In this document: in pieces, positions 1 through 9,226 of the stretch | Layout: each line of letters starts with the position of its first letter | Position numbering within the stretch: the first letter of the stretch is position 1 | NCBI GenBank assembly: GCA_964416385.1 | Contig: CAYQDW010000006.1 | Span: forward strand, 4,026-68,025 | Origin: JAUHWL01 sp964416385 | GTDB taxonomy: Bacteria; Bacteroidota; Bacteroidia; Flavobacteriales; Schleiferiaceae | Direction of reading: 5' to 3' | DNA: 64,000 nt | Position numbers and translations under genes: made by a program | The notes under the pieces: generated by a model | Database searches by the model: none | Seen by the model: the letters and a program-made list of their open reading frames with translations, nothing else | What the model was told of the DNA's origin: nothing

Positions 1-597
1 GACCGAGATGGCGCTTTGGCAGCACGCGAGCTTGCCCGTAAAGAAGGTTTATTCTTGGGCTACAGCTGTGGTTCTGCATTTCAAGGTTTACGCCAATTAA
101 AGCACCTGTTAACGGAGGATAGCGTTGTGGTGGTGCTCTTTCATGATCACGGTAGCCGCTATGTAGGCAAGGTTTATAATGACGATTGGATGCGAGAGCG
201 CGGTTTTTTAAATGCTGAAAACAAAGTTGCTCGCGATTTAATTGCAAAACATGCCGCGTTGCCACTAGCCACCATTGGCGCTGGTGAGCCTGTACATAAT
301 GCCATTGCCTTAATGCGTAAGCTAAACATTAGCCAATTACCTGTTATGAGCAATGGTAAGTTTGTTGGTAGCATTGATGATGCCCATCTTTTAGATGCCC
401 TAGTGAATGACCCTGATGCCAGAGATAAGCGGGTAGAAAATTATATTCAGCCACCTTTTCCTCTAGTGCAAGCCAGCGACCCAATTAGCAGCATTGCGCA
501 AAAAATGACTGCCGAAAATGGCGCGGTATTGGTTGAGCTCGGACAAGGAAAATACCATATCATTACCCGACATGATGTGGTAGCAGCCATGAGCTAA
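1..597 (+). CDS. Cystathionine beta-synthase-type PLP enzyme, C-terminal part with CBS pair (5' truncated)
   Basis: The frame is open from base 1, so the gene begins before the window; the in-frame TTG at 16 is not its start. The visible 198 residues contain the end of the fold-type II PLP domain (GYSCGSA, then VVVLFHDHGSRYVGK and NDDWMRERGF), a signature of the cysteine synthase/cystathionine beta-synthase family. About 130 residues follow that fit a tandem CBS-domain pair (for example NISQLPVMSNGKFVGSID and GAVLVELGQGKYHIITRHD). CBS pairs usually bind adenosyl ligands and regulate the catalytic domain. The likely role is condensation of serine or O-acetylserine with homocysteine or sulfide in the cytoplasm. 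The choice between cystathionine synthase and cysteine synthase cannot be made from this fragment. The next gene starts 136 nt downstream. Confidence 0.85.
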   Translation, partial: DRDGALAARELARKEGLFLGYSCGSAFQGLRQLKHLLTEDSVVVVLFHDHGSRYVGKVYNDDWMRERGFLNAENKVARDLIAKHAALPLATIGAGEPVHNAIALMRKLNISQLPVMSNGKFVGSIDDAHLLDALVNDPDARDKRVENYIQPPFPLVQASDPISSIAQKMTAENGAVLVELGQGKYHIITRHDVVAAMS

Positions 598-733
598 GCA
601 CAATACGCTGTTTTTTATGGGCGGATTATAATGTGCAACTGGAGAGCATTTCGCGCGTAGCCGCCTAATGGCGTTATAAAAAACTGTTGTGTATGATGAT
701 GATTAATTACAGCGTAAAAATTGAGTTAGGCCC

Positions 734-1516
734 ATGCAACGTGTAACTGATCAAACTGGTCGTGCGGTTGAATTGCCAGATTTACCGCAACGCATTATTA
801 GTCTTGTTCCCTCACAAACAGAATTATTGTTCGACTTAGGGCTAGAGGAACGCGTTGTTGGCATCACCAGATTTTGTGTGCATCCAGAAACATGGCATAA
901 CAGTAAAACGCGCATTGGCGGTACAAAAATTTTAAAACATGCCGTGATTGATGAGCTACAGCCCGACCTCATTATTGCAAATAAAGAAGAGAATACCCGC
1001 GAAGATGTAGAACGCCTAAGCCAGAAATACCCGGTTTGGGTGAGTGATGTAGCTACCCTACCCGATGCTTTGGGCATGATTCGCAGCATTGGGGCAATAA
1101 CTGGCAAAAGAATGCTTGCAGAAGATATTGCCGCAAAAATTGACACCTCTTTTACCGCGCTAAAAGTTGAACGGCAAACCAGAACCATTTATCTTATTTG
1201 GCGAAAACCCTATATGGCGGCGGGCAATGACACTTTTATAAATGATATGCTTGCGCGTTGTGGTTTTGAAAATGTTGTAGACATAGAACGCTATCCAGAA
1301 TTAAGTGAGGCCGATTTAATTCATCTAGATCCAGAATTGATTTTATTTTCTTCTGAGCCCTATCCTTTTAAAGAACAGCACATGGAGCAACTCCAAAAGT
1401 TACTTCCGCATACCCACATGCAACTTGTAAATGGTGAACCCTTTAGTTGGTATGGTAGCAGGCTGCTAGAAAGCGCCAATTATTTTAAAAAGCTCAAAGC
1501 CGTTTTAAACCTTTAA
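734..1516 (+). CDS. BtuF-like helical-backbone metal/cobalamin-binding protein, no signal peptide
   Basis: 260 residues. The segment RIISLVPSQTELLFDLGL followed by VVGITRFCVHP is the N-terminal lobe motif of class III periplasmic binding proteins (BtuF/FhuD type, helical backbone metal receptor). The C-terminal lobe has LDPELILFSSEPYPF. Family members normally bind cobalamin or chelated iron outside the inner membrane and feed an ABC importer. Here the protein starts directly with the mature domain (MQRVTDQTGR): no signal peptide or lipobox is visible, and no permease or ATPase is adjacent. An upstream start is possible but I see no hydrophobic stretch there. It may be a cytoplasmic binding protein; the ligand is unknown. 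Confidence 0.75.
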   Translation: MQRVTDQTGRAVELPDLPQRIISLVPSQTELLFDLGLEERVVGITRFCVHPETWHNSKTRIGGTKILKHAVIDELQPDLIIANKEENTREDVERLSQKYPVWVSDVATLPDALGMIRSIGAITGKRMLAEDIAAKIDTSFTALKVERQTRTIYLIWRKPYMAAGNDTFINDMLARCGFENVVDIERYPELSEADLIHLDPELILFSSEPYPFKEQHMEQLQKLLPHTHMQLVNGEPFSWYGSRLLESANYFKKLKAVLNL

Positions 1517-1578
1517 AATTTACATACACTTTACGGATCTACAACAGAACATTGCACCACATTATCGGTTTTACCTTC

Positions 1579-2100
1579 ATGTTTAGACTCTTTTTAGTAA
1601 CTACGCTTATCATGTTTGGATTTTCTACAAAGGCACAACAGTTAACTGTTGGGGATAAAGCACCATCTTTTTCATTGCTAGACCAAAATGGCACCACCGT
1701 TAACAGTGCTGATTTGTATGGGAAGGAGATTCTCGTAATTTATTTTTATCCAAAAGACGATACGCCCGGCTGCACCAAAGAGGCATGCAGCTTTCGCGAT
1801 AATTTCACTGCATTTACAGAAGCTGGTGTTCGTGTTTTAGGGGTAAGCGAAGACTCCCCCGCCAGCCACAAGACCTTTGCAGAAAAATACAAGTTACCAT
1901 TTACCCTATTAAGTGACCCCAATAATGCTTTACGCGATGCATTTGGGGTTAAGGGCGATTTATTCGGGCTTATTCCAGGCCGTGTAACTTTTGTGATTGA
2001 TACAAAGGGCATCATCCAGCATGTATTTATTTCGCAAACTCAAGCAGAAAAACATATAAAAGAGAGCCTTGATGCCATTGCTAAACTAAAGGGCGCTTAA
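1579..2100 (+). CDS. Exported thioredoxin-dependent peroxiredoxin (PrxQ/BCP type)
   Basis: The ATG at 1579 is chosen because it gives a typical signal peptide (MFRLFLVTTLIMFGFSTKAQ); an upstream in-frame TTG at 1552 adds only nine residues. The mature part is an AhpC/TSA-fold peroxiredoxin: VGDKAPSFSLLDQNG at the start and YFYPKDDTPGCTKEACSFRD at the active site. Two cysteines five residues apart (peroxidatic, then resolving) are the atypical 2-Cys PrxQ arrangement. It should reduce peroxides in the periplasm. Its TAA stop codon forms part of the -7 promoter element of the following crtZ gene, so the three genes may be partly co-transcribed. Family assignment is secure; the export prediction rests on the N-terminus. 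Confidence 0.88.
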   Translation: MFRLFLVTTLIMFGFSTKAQQLTVGDKAPSFSLLDQNGTTVNSADLYGKEILVIYFYPKDDTPGCTKEACSFRDNFTAFTEAGVRVLGVSEDSPASHKTFAEKYKLPFTLLSDPNNALRDAFGVKGDLFGLIPGRVTFVIDTKGIIQHVFISQTQAEKHIKESLDAIAKLKGA

Positions 2101-2105
2101 CTTTG
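2078..2105 (+). promoter_or_regulatory. Predicted Bacteroidota promoter of crtZ (TTG-N17-TAACTTTG)
   Basis: TTG at 2078-2080 and TAACTTTG at 2098-2105, an exact TAnnTTTG match. The G of the element is only 5 nt before the crtZ ATG at 2111, so the transcript would be leaderless or nearly so. Confidence 0.5.
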
Positions 2106-2110
2106 TGGCC

Positions 2111-2602
2111 ATGAATGAATGGATAATTTACGCTGCCGTTGTAACCATTACCTTTTTAGGGATGGAGTTTGTGGCATGGGCAACACACAAGTACCTCATG
2201 CACGGGCCACTTTGGTTTTTACATTATGATCACCACAATAAGACAAAAGGCTTTTTTGAAAAAAATGACGCCTTCTTCTTGATTTTCGCTGTACCGAGTT
2301 GGCTCTGTATTATGCTTGGTATGATGAATGAAAATTATATAAGTGTGAGCATTGGCGCAGGCATTGCGCTTTATGGCATCACCTACGCCATTGTACATGA
2401 GGTTTTTATTCACCAGCGCGTAAAGTGGCTACGGAATACAAATAACTTATATTTCAGGGCCATAAGGCGTGCACACAAAATGCATCACAAGCACTTGGGC
2501 AAGCACTATGGCGAAAGTTTCGGGATGATTTTTATTCATCCGAAATATGTAAAGCAAGAAAAAGAAGCACAAGCAAAGAGCAAAGTTTCTGCAAATGCAT
2601 AA
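2111..2602 (+). CDS. crtZ: Beta-carotene hydroxylase (fatty acid hydroxylase/sterol desaturase family)
   Basis: 163 residues from ATG 2111; the GTG at 2105 overlaps the promoter element and is less likely. It is an integral membrane di-iron enzyme with the full histidine set: H26xxxxH31, H38xxHH42, H96xxxxH101 and H122xxHHxH128. Hydrophobic segments lie between the histidine clusters. It should add 3-hydroxyl groups to beta-ionone rings, turning beta-carotene into zeaxanthin. The lycopene cyclase gene follows after 33 nt, matching the preceding step of the pathway. Phytoene synthase and desaturase (crtB, crtI) are not next to it, so the pathway is split on the chromosome. Confidence 0.9.
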   Translation: MNEWIIYAAVVTITFLGMEFVAWATHKYLMHGPLWFLHYDHHNKTKGFFEKNDAFFLIFAVPSWLCIMLGMMNENYISVSIGAGIALYGITYAIVHEVFIHQRVKWLRNTNNLYFRAIRRAHKMHHKHLGKHYGESFGMIFIHPKYVKQEKEAQAKSKVSANA

Positions 2603-2635
2603 CGCCAAAATATACAACTAAAGCAAGCCATCAGG

Positions 2636-3337
2636 TTGATTCCAGAAAGCAAATACCTCTACCTCTTCATTAATCTGTTCGTAATTTCTATACCGCTATT
2701 ACGCAGTTTTGAGTCGCGCGTGGCTTTCTATAAAGGATTCAAATCTTTGGGTTTAGCCATTTTAGTAACCGGTGGTTTCTTTTTAATCTGGGATGTTATT
2801 TTCACCCACATGGAAATTTGGGGCTTTAATCCCAAATATCTTTCTGGTATATCACTTTTAGGTTTGCCTTTAGGTGAGTATCTCTTCTTTGTAACTGTAC
2901 CCTTTGCCTGTGTTTTTACGTATAAGTCATTAAGTGTTTTGATCAAAAAAGACCTGCTTGGCAAATACGCTAAAACCATCAGCAACTTTTTAATTGGCTT
3001 TAGCTTTACCATTGCTGCCATGTATTATGACCGTTGGTACACGGTTACAACCTTCATTTTCTTAGGTAGCTTTATTAGCTTTTTGCAATACCGCGAAAAA
3101 CCAGTTTGGCTAGGTAGGTTTTACCTCGCCTACGCAGTATGTTTAATTCCCTTTTTTCTGGTTAATGGCATCTTAACAGGAACAGGCATAACAGAAGAGA
3201 TTGTTTGGTATAATAACGCAGAGAATTTAGGTATACGCATGGGTACAATTCCATTTGAAGATACCTTTTATGGCTTATTATTGATTTTAGGCACTACCTA
3301 TTGGTATGAGCGTTTTGGTAAAAATAAAGCTGACTAA
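2636..3337 (+). CDS. Lycopene cyclase domain protein (fused CrtYc-CrtYd type)
   Basis: 233 residues, highly hydrophobic with about six to seven membrane helices. It has two related halves: the first contains FFLIWDVIF and GLPLGEYLFFVTVPFACVF, the second contains IPFEDTFYGLLLILGTTYW. This is the fused heterodimer-type lycopene beta-cyclase seen in Bacteroidota, some archaea and fungi (CarR-like), unrelated to the flavin-dependent plant/CrtY enzymes. It closes the ends of lycopene to give beta-carotene, the substrate of the upstream CrtZ. The start appears to be TTG at 2636: no ATG occurs in frame until residue 59 (MEIWGF), which would remove the first two helices. Confidence 0.85.
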   Translation: MIPESKYLYLFINLFVISIPLLRSFESRVAFYKGFKSLGLAILVTGGFFLIWDVIFTHMEIWGFNPKYLSGISLLGLPLGEYLFFVTVPFACVFTYKSLSVLIKKDLLGKYAKTISNFLIGFSFTIAAMYYDRWYTVTTFIFLGSFISFLQYREKPVWLGRFYLAYAVCLIPFFLVNGILTGTGITEEIVWYNNAENLGIRMGTIPFEDTFYGLLLILGTTYWYERFGKNKAD

Positions 3338-3388
3338 CTCGTTACTCCAGCACCATCATTCTAGGGTTCTATCCGCCATTTAAAAAAC

Positions 3389-3396
3389 TATATTTG
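3389..3396 (+). promoter_or_regulatory. Predicted -7 element (TATATTTG) of the TonB receptor gene
   Basis: Exact TAnnTTTG match, 30 nt before the ATG at 3427. No clear TTTG -33 element at the usual spacing. Confidence 0.4.
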
Positions 3397-3426
3397 GCAC
3401 CCTCTCAAAAAGGCGAAACACAAAAT

Positions 3427-5748
3427 ATGAAGAACAGATTATTGCTGTTGGTGATGCTATTAACGGCTACCGTTTATGGCCAAAAAGGAACCTTTCGGGG
3501 TTTTGTGTATGAAAAAGCGAACGAAACCCCCATCCCCTTTGCCAATGTAACCTTTACAGGCACTAATATCGGACGCTCTACCAACACAGACGGCTATTTT
3601 CAAATTCAAGATATACCCGTAGGCACTTATACCGTAGAAGTTAGCTTTTTAGGATTTAAAACACAGGTTATTGACGTTACCATACGCAATGGTAAAATCA
3701 CTACAGAAACATTTTACCTAGAAGAGGAAACGCAAATGCTTGATGACGTGGTTATTAACGTTGAACGGCAAGAGCAAAAAACCAAGATTATGACCTCAGT
3801 GGTGTCTTTATCACCACGTAAGATTGCACAATTTAGTGTGGGTGGAGATCCTGATTTGGTACGCGCCATACAGGTAATACCGGGCGTTGTAACCAGTGGT
3901 GATCAAGGTGGCCAATTGTATATACGTGGTGGTGCGCCTATTCAAAACCTGGTGCTATTAGATGGTATGATTGTTTACAACCCATTTCACAGCATTGGTT
4001 TTTTCTCCGTTTTTGATACAGATATTTTACAATCTGCCGATGTATATACCGCAGGTTTTGGCGCAGAATATGGCAGCCGTAATTCTTCTGTTATGGACGT
4101 ACGCACACGCGATGGTAACAGACAGCGCTTTGCTGGAAAAGCCTATGCCAGTACTTATATGTCTAAAATACTGTTAGAAGCGCCCATTGGTAAAAAACGA
4201 AAAAACGGGTTTGCACCTGCCTCCGTTTTGGTTAGTGCAAAAACTTCCTACCTCGATAAAACTTCGCCTGTACTTTATCCTTACGTAGAAACAGAATTTG
4301 CAGATGGATTGCCGTTTACCTTTAATGACATCTATGGGAAACTATCATTAAACGGCCGCGGCGGCAGCCGCATCTCTGGCTACGGCTTTTATTTTAGTGA
4401 TGCTGTAAATCTAGATCCACAGCGCTCTATAAATTGGGATACTTGGGGCGTAGGCCTTGATTTTACGGTAATTCCGCCAAGCAGTAACACCCTTATAAAA
4501 GGTTCATTTGCCAGTTCTAGCTATTTCATACAATCTACAGAATTAATCGGTCAACCAAGAAACAGCCGCATTAATGGATTTAATATGGCTTTAGACTTTA
4601 CATACTTTGTTCGTGAGAGCGATGAGATTAAATATGGCATTCAGGCCATTGGTTATGAAACGGATTATGTGTTTACCAATAGCATTGGCCTTCAAAGTAG
4701 CGAGGCCCAAAACACCACAGAATTAGGTGCCTTTTTTAAGTATCGATTTGTAAGTACACGCATTTTGGTAGAACCAGGTATGCGCGTTCAATATTATGGT
4801 TCATTAGGAGAATTGAGCCTAGAACCAAGAGTAGGATTAAAAGTAAACATCACAGAGGCTGTGCGTTTTAAAGCTTCTGGCGGATTATATTCTCAAAACC
4901 TTGTAGCTGCAAATAGTGACCGCGATGTGGTTAACCTCTTTTATGGCTTTTTAAGCGGACCAGAGGATTTACCGAAGCAATTTAGAGGCGAAGATCTAAA
5001 CAGTAAATTACAAAAGGCCGCCCATGCCGTTGCAGGTGTGGAGGTTTCTCTTGGTAAAAACCTAGACATCAATATTGAGGCGTACCTCAAAGATTTTAGT
5101 CAATTGACTAACGTAAACCGCAACAAACTTTTCCCAAATGAGCCCGTATATAGCGACCGGCCAGAGATATTACGCAAAGATTTTATCATAGAAAAAGGCT
5201 TTGCCTATGGTTATGATTTTCTTCTAAAATATAACGTTGCACGCTATAGCATTTGGGCGGCTTATTCATGGAGCAAGGTAACGCGCGATGATGGCATACA
5301 AGAATATCCGCCATTTTTTGACAGAAGGCACAACATAAACCTAGTTTTGAGCTATTTCTGGGGGCGTAACAATGTTTGGGAGGCCAGTTGCCGTTGGAAT
5401 TTTGGCTCAGGATTTCCGTTTACGCAAACACAAGGTTATTACCCACAAATTGGCTTTGTTGACCCTAATAGTGGAAAACCTCAAATAGACTTTGACTACA
5501 CCACGGCTAATGGGCAAGGTGGTATTTTGTATGGCACACTTAATGGCGGAAGGCTCCCTGCATACCACCGTTTAGACCTTTCTGTAAAACGTACTTTTAA
5601 GTTGCAAAATGAAACCAGTTTAGAAGTCTCTTTTGGCGCAACAAATATGTACAACAGAGAGAATATCTTCTATTTTGATCGTGTGGAAGCAAAACGGGTA
5701 AACCAGCTTCCCATTATGCCAACCGTTAGTGCGGCTTTTGCATTTTAA
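3427..5748 (+). CDS. TonB-dependent outer membrane receptor with carboxypeptidase-regulatory-like N-terminal domain
   Basis: 773 residues from ATG 3427, which starts a signal peptide (MKNRLLLLVMLLTATVYG). Order of domains: a carboxypeptidase-D regulatory-like beta domain at about 20-105 (GTFRGFVYEKANETPIPFAN), a plug domain at about 120-225 (RAIQVIPGVVTSGDQGGQL, then YIRGGAPIQNLVLLDGMIVY), and a beta-barrel to the C-terminus, which ends in phenylalanine as expected for BamA-dependent insertion. No SusD-like partner lies next to it, so this is not a classical polysaccharide-utilisation pair. The substrate cannot be read from the sequence; siderophore, cobalamin or peptide uptake are all possible. 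A BtuF-like gene lies 1.9 kb upstream but is separated by carotenoid genes. Confidence 0.88.
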   Translation: MKNRLLLLVMLLTATVYGQKGTFRGFVYEKANETPIPFANVTFTGTNIGRSTNTDGYFQIQDIPVGTYTVEVSFLGFKTQVIDVTIRNGKITTETFYLEEETQMLDDVVINVERQEQKTKIMTSVVSLSPRKIAQFSVGGDPDLVRAIQVIPGVVTSGDQGGQLYIRGGAPIQNLVLLDGMIVYNPFHSIGFFSVFDTDILQSADVYTAGFGAEYGSRNSSVMDVRTRDGNRQRFAGKAYASTYMSKILLEAPIGKKRKNGFAPASVLVSAKTSYLDKTSPVLYPYVETEFADGLPFTFNDIYGKLSLNGRGGSRISGYGFYFSDAVNLDPQRSINWDTWGVGLDFTVIPPSSNTLIKGSFASSSYFIQSTELIGQPRNSRINGFNMALDFTYFVRESDEIKYGIQAIGYETDYVFTNSIGLQSSEAQNTTELGAFFKYRFVSTRILVEPGMRVQYYGSLGELSLEPRVGLKVNITEAVRFKASGGLYSQNLVAANSDRDVVNLFYGFLSGPEDLPKQFRGEDLNSKLQKAAHAVAGVEVSLGKNLDINIEAYLKDFSQLTNVNRNKLFPNEPVYSDRPEILRKDFIIEKGFAYGYDFLLKYNVARYSIWAAYSWSKVTRDDGIQEYPPFFDRRHNINLVLSYFWGRNNVWEASCRWNFGSGFPFTQTQGYYPQIGFVDPNSGKPQIDFDYTTANGQGGILYGTLNGGRLPAYHRLDLSVKRTFKLQNETSLEVSFGATNMYNRENIFYFDRVEAKRVNQLPIMPTVSAAFAF

Positions 5749-5786
5749 TAGTTGAATTTAAATGACCTGCCCTTAAACAGATTGGT

Positions 5787-5794
5787 TAATTTTG
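5787..5794 (+). promoter_or_regulatory. Predicted -7 element (TAATTTTG) upstream of pyrG
   Basis: Exact TAnnTTTG match. It lies 13 nt before an in-frame ATG at 5808 and 34 nt before the preferred pyrG start at 5829. Confidence 0.4.
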
Positions 5795-5828
5795 CCGCGT
5801 TTTTAAAATGCGGAAAGCACGGGTTTTT

Positions 5829-7445
5829 ATGGCAAACACAAAATACATCTTTGTTACTGGTGGTGTAACAAGCTCTCTAGGTAAAGGCATTATCTCATCA
5901 TCACTGGCAGCATTGTTACAAGCACGCGGCTATTCCGTTACCATACAGAAACTAGACCCCTATATTAATATAGACCCTGGCACCTTAAATCCTTATGAGC
6001 ACGGTGAATGTTATGTAACCAATGATGGTGCAGAAACAGACCTTGATTTAGGCCATTATGAACGGTTTTTAAATCGGCCAACCAGCCAGGCCAACAATGT
6101 TACAACCGGTAGAATTTATCAAACGGTTATAGACAAAGAGCGCAGGGGCGACTTTTTGGGGAAAACGGTTCAAGTTATTCCACATATTACAGATGAAATC
6201 AAACGTAGAATCCAACTTTTAGGCAATACGGGCGAGTTTGAAATAGTTATTACAGAAATTGGTGGCACCGTTGGCGATATTGAGGCACTACCCTACATTG
6301 AAAGTGTTAGGCAGCTGCGTTGGGAAATGGGCGATGATTGTATTGTTATACATCTCACCCTAGTACCTTATCTAAGCGCTACCGGCGAGTTAAAAACAAA
6401 GCCCACACAGCACAGTGTAAAAGCACTACAAGAAAGTGGCGTACAGCCAGATATTTTGGTTTGCCGTACAGAACATGAATTGGGCGATGACATCAAGCGG
6501 AAGCTGGCACTTTTTTGCAACGTTAAAAAAGAAGCCGTTATTGAGTCTGCAGATGCAAGCACAATTTATGAAGTGCCCATTATGATGCACAAAGAGCGCT
6601 TAGACGAAGTGGCGCTTAAGAAGCTAAATCTCCCCACTAAAAATGAACCAGATCTTTCGCGCTGGCGCGAGTTTTTAACGCGACTTAAATATCCTGAACA
6701 TGAGGTAGAAATTGGCCTCATCGGTAAGTATGTTGAGTTAAAAGACTCTTATAAAAGTATTGCAGAAGCGCTAATACATGCTGGTTCTGAAACGGAGACC
6801 CGCGTTAAAGTTCGCTGGATACACTCTGAAAAATTGCGCCCTGATAATGTGCAGCGCCATTGCAAAGACCTAGACGGCATCTTGGTAGCACCGGGCTTTG
6901 GCGAGCGTGGCTTTGAAGGAAAAATAGCCACGGTACAATATGCACGTGAGCATAACATCCCGTTTTTTGGTATTTGCTTTGGGATGCAAGCGGCCGTTAT
7001 TGAGTTTGCGCGAAACGTAATAGGCTGGAAAGATGCCCATACCACTGAGGTAGATCCAAAGATTGAACATGCCGTTATTGACCTCATGGAAGCGCAAAAG
7101 AAAGTGGTAAATATGGGGGGCACCATGCGCTTGGGCGCAAATGATTGTCTACTAACCAAAGATTCTTTGGCATACGGTATATACAAGCGCGAAATGATTA
7201 GCGAAAGACATCGCCATCGCTTTGAATTTAATAACGCTTACCTCCAAGATTTTGAAGCCAATGGTATGCGCGCCACTGGCACAAATCCCAAAACAGGACT
7301 CGTAGAAATTATTGAAATTGAAAATCATCCATTTTTTGTTGGCGTTCAATTTCACCCAGAATATAAAAGCACTGTTGCCAATCCGCACCCGCTTTTTGTT
7401 CATTTTATAAAAGCGGCTATAAGTAAAAGTGCCTCAAACAACTAA
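5829..7445 (+). CDS. pyrG: CTP synthase
   Basis: 538 residues from ATG 5829 (MANTKYIFVTGGVTSS), the usual length and start; the in-frame ATG at 5808 would add seven residues. The N-terminal amidoligase domain has the GGVTSSLGKGI P-loop and EHGECYVTNDGAETDLDLGH. The C-terminal class I glutamine amidotransferase domain has the FGICFGMQ nucleophile-cysteine elbow and the VQFHPEY histidine/glutamate. It makes CTP from UTP, ATP and glutamine in the cytoplasm. The stop is 2 nt before yidC, so the two genes are very likely co-transcribed. Confidence 0.97.
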   Translation: MANTKYIFVTGGVTSSLGKGIISSSLAALLQARGYSVTIQKLDPYINIDPGTLNPYEHGECYVTNDGAETDLDLGHYERFLNRPTSQANNVTTGRIYQTVIDKERRGDFLGKTVQVIPHITDEIKRRIQLLGNTGEFEIVITEIGGTVGDIEALPYIESVRQLRWEMGDDCIVIHLTLVPYLSATGELKTKPTQHSVKALQESGVQPDILVCRTEHELGDDIKRKLALFCNVKKEAVIESADASTIYEVPIMMHKERLDEVALKKLNLPTKNEPDLSRWREFLTRLKYPEHEVEIGLIGKYVELKDSYKSIAEALIHAGSETETRVKVRWIHSEKLRPDNVQRHCKDLDGILVAPGFGERGFEGKIATVQYAREHNIPFFGICFGMQAAVIEFARNVIGWKDAHTTEVDPKIEHAVIDLMEAQKKVVNMGGTMRLGANDCLLTKDSLAYGIYKREMISERHRHRFEFNNAYLQDFEANGMRATGTNPKTGLVEIIEIENHPFFVGVQFHPEYKSTVANPHPLFVHFIKAAISKSASNN

Positions 7446-7447
7446 GT

Positions 7448-9226
7448 ATGGAAGAGTTTAAAATAGATCGTAACCAAATTATTGGTTTTGTTTTAATAGG
7501 TGTAATCATGTTGCTTTTTGCATGGTGGAATGCAGAAAATGCACCTGTAAATACTTCACCAAATCAAACCACCAATACCACAACCGTTGTTGAAGATTCT
7601 TCAAAAACTGCGGCTGCTATCACAGAAACACCAATTGCAGAAGCTGTTTTAGATACAGGCGCTGTAGCTTCAATTAAAGACACCTTTTTTACGATTGAGA
7701 ATGATTTAATCAAACTTACCATTTCTGGTCAAGGTGCTTTGTTAACTAAAGCAGAACTTAAAAAATACCATACTTGGGATACCCTCCCCCTAATGCTTAT
7801 TGATAGCAACATGCTTTTGGCCGTGCGCGTAGGCACTTTGGGAAGCAGTATTACTGGCATTTATTCAGGAACTACACAGCGAAACGACAGTTCTACCACA
7901 CTTGCTCTACAACATACCAATGAGAATGGACAAACTTTTGCGGTAACCTATACCCTACCGGATAGCAGCTATCAAGTGCATGTAAATGTGCAAGGCGAAG
8001 GTTTTGGCACTGCTGCCAATGACCTTTATCTAGACTGGCAATTAGACGGTTTGCGCACCGAAAAAAGTATAGACATGGAGCGCCAAACTTCTACCATATA
8101 TTATTGGCAAGAAGATGATTATGACTATTTAAGCGTTCGTGGAGAAGATGATGAGACACTAGAAAATTTAAAGTGGATAGGCTACAAGCAACAATTCTTT
8201 AGCAGCATTTTAGAGCCCAATTTGCCAATTAAGTCTTCTCGTATGGCTATTGCGCCATTTGAAGATGCTGATTTGGTAAAGCGTTTTAAAAGCGAAAACA
8301 ATTTTGGCCCTGTAACTGGCGCTTTTAATCTCTCATACAACCTCTACCTTGGGCCAAATAAATATGAAATACTAAAAAGTTATGGCAGCGACTATAGCGA
8401 TATCATAGATTTTGGCTGGGGTATTTTTGGTTGGATTGGTAAAGGTGTAGTTATTCCAATTTTTAACTGGCTAGAAGATTACGGTATCAATTATGGCATT
8501 ATCATCCTAATAATGGCCATCATTATTAAGTTGGTTCTATTTCCGCTTACCTATCAAAGCTATAAAAGCATGGCTAAAATGCGTGTTTTAAAGCCAGAAA
8601 TGGATGAGCTGAATGAAAAATTCAAAGACAAAGATCCCGTAAAGAAGAATCAAGCGGTTATGGAGTTGTACCAGCAAGCAGGTGTAAACCCGCTTGGCGG
8701 TTGTATTCCGATGTTGGTGCAAATGCCCATTCTTATTGCTATGTTCCGCTTTTTCCCGGCGAGCTTTGAGCTGCGTCAGCAGCCCTTTTTATGGGCCAAA
8801 GACCTGAGCACTTACGATGCCATTTTTAGTTGGCAAGCACAAATTCCGCTGCTTAGTGATATCTACGGCAACCACATTAGTTTGTTCACCATTTTAATGA
8901 CCATTAGTACTTTGGTGTATACTTGGCTAAACAGCCAAATGCAAGGCAATACCAATCAAATTCCTGGCATGAAATACATCATGTATGGTATGCCTGTGAT
9001 GCTGCTATTCTGGTTTAACAGTTATTCTGCTGGTTTGAGTTATTACTATTTTGTGGCAAACGTTATCACGTTCACACAGCAGTTTATCATCCGGAGAACC
9101 ATGAATGAAGATGCTATTCATGCAAAGATTCAAGCGAAGCGCTCTGGCCCTAAAAAGAAGAAAAGCAAGTTTGCACAGCGTTTAGAAGAAGTACAAAAAG
9201 CACAAGCAGGTAAAAAAGGACGTTAA
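7448..9226 (+). CDS. yidC: Membrane protein insertase YidC
   Basis: 592 residues. A short cytoplasmic N-terminus (MEEFKIDRNQIIGF) leads into the first membrane helix, then a large periplasmic beta domain (about 60-340), then the conserved 60KD_IMP core with five helices (YGIIILIMAIIIKLVLFPLT, then NPLGGCIPMLVQMPILIAMF). A basic tail, rich in lysine (GPKKKKSKF), follows as in other YidC proteins that contact the ribosome. It inserts and folds inner membrane proteins with or without SecYEG. It sits directly behind pyrG (2-nt gap). No strong terminator follows immediately; the next hairpin is about 310 nt downstream. Confidence 0.96.
   Translation: MEEFKIDRNQIIGFVLIGVIMLLFAWWNAENAPVNTSPNQTTNTTTVVEDSSKTAAAITETPIAEAVLDTGAVASIKDTFFTIENDLIKLTISGQGALLTKAELKKYHTWDTLPLMLIDSNMLLAVRVGTLGSSITGIYSGTTQRNDSSTTLALQHTNENGQTFAVTYTLPDSSYQVHVNVQGEGFGTAANDLYLDWQLDGLRTEKSIDMERQTSTIYYWQEDDYDYLSVRGEDDETLENLKWIGYKQQFFSSILEPNLPIKSSRMAIAPFEDADLVKRFKSENNFGPVTGAFNLSYNLYLGPNKYEILKSYGSDYSDIIDFGWGIFGWIGKGVVIPIFNWLEDYGINYGIIILIMAIIIKLVLFPLTYQSYKSMAKMRVLKPEMDELNEKFKDKDPVKKNQAVMELYQQAGVNPLGGCIPMLVQMPILIAMFRFFPASFELRQQPFLWAKDLSTYDAIFSWQAQIPLLSDIYGNHISLFTILMTISTLVYTWLNSQMQGNTNQIPGMKYIMYGMPVMLLFWFNSYSAGLSYYYFVANVITFTQQFIIRRTMNEDAIHAKIQAKRSGPKKKKSKFAQRLEEVQKAQAGKKGR

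Noticed and set aside
751..1188. 145-codon minus-strand frame inside the BtuF-like gene
   Set aside because: Fully antisense to a well-supported gene, with low-complexity Ser/Thr composition typical of shadow frames.
6749..7186. 145-codon minus-strand frame inside pyrG
   Set aside because: Antisense shadow of a conserved gene; no recognisable motif.
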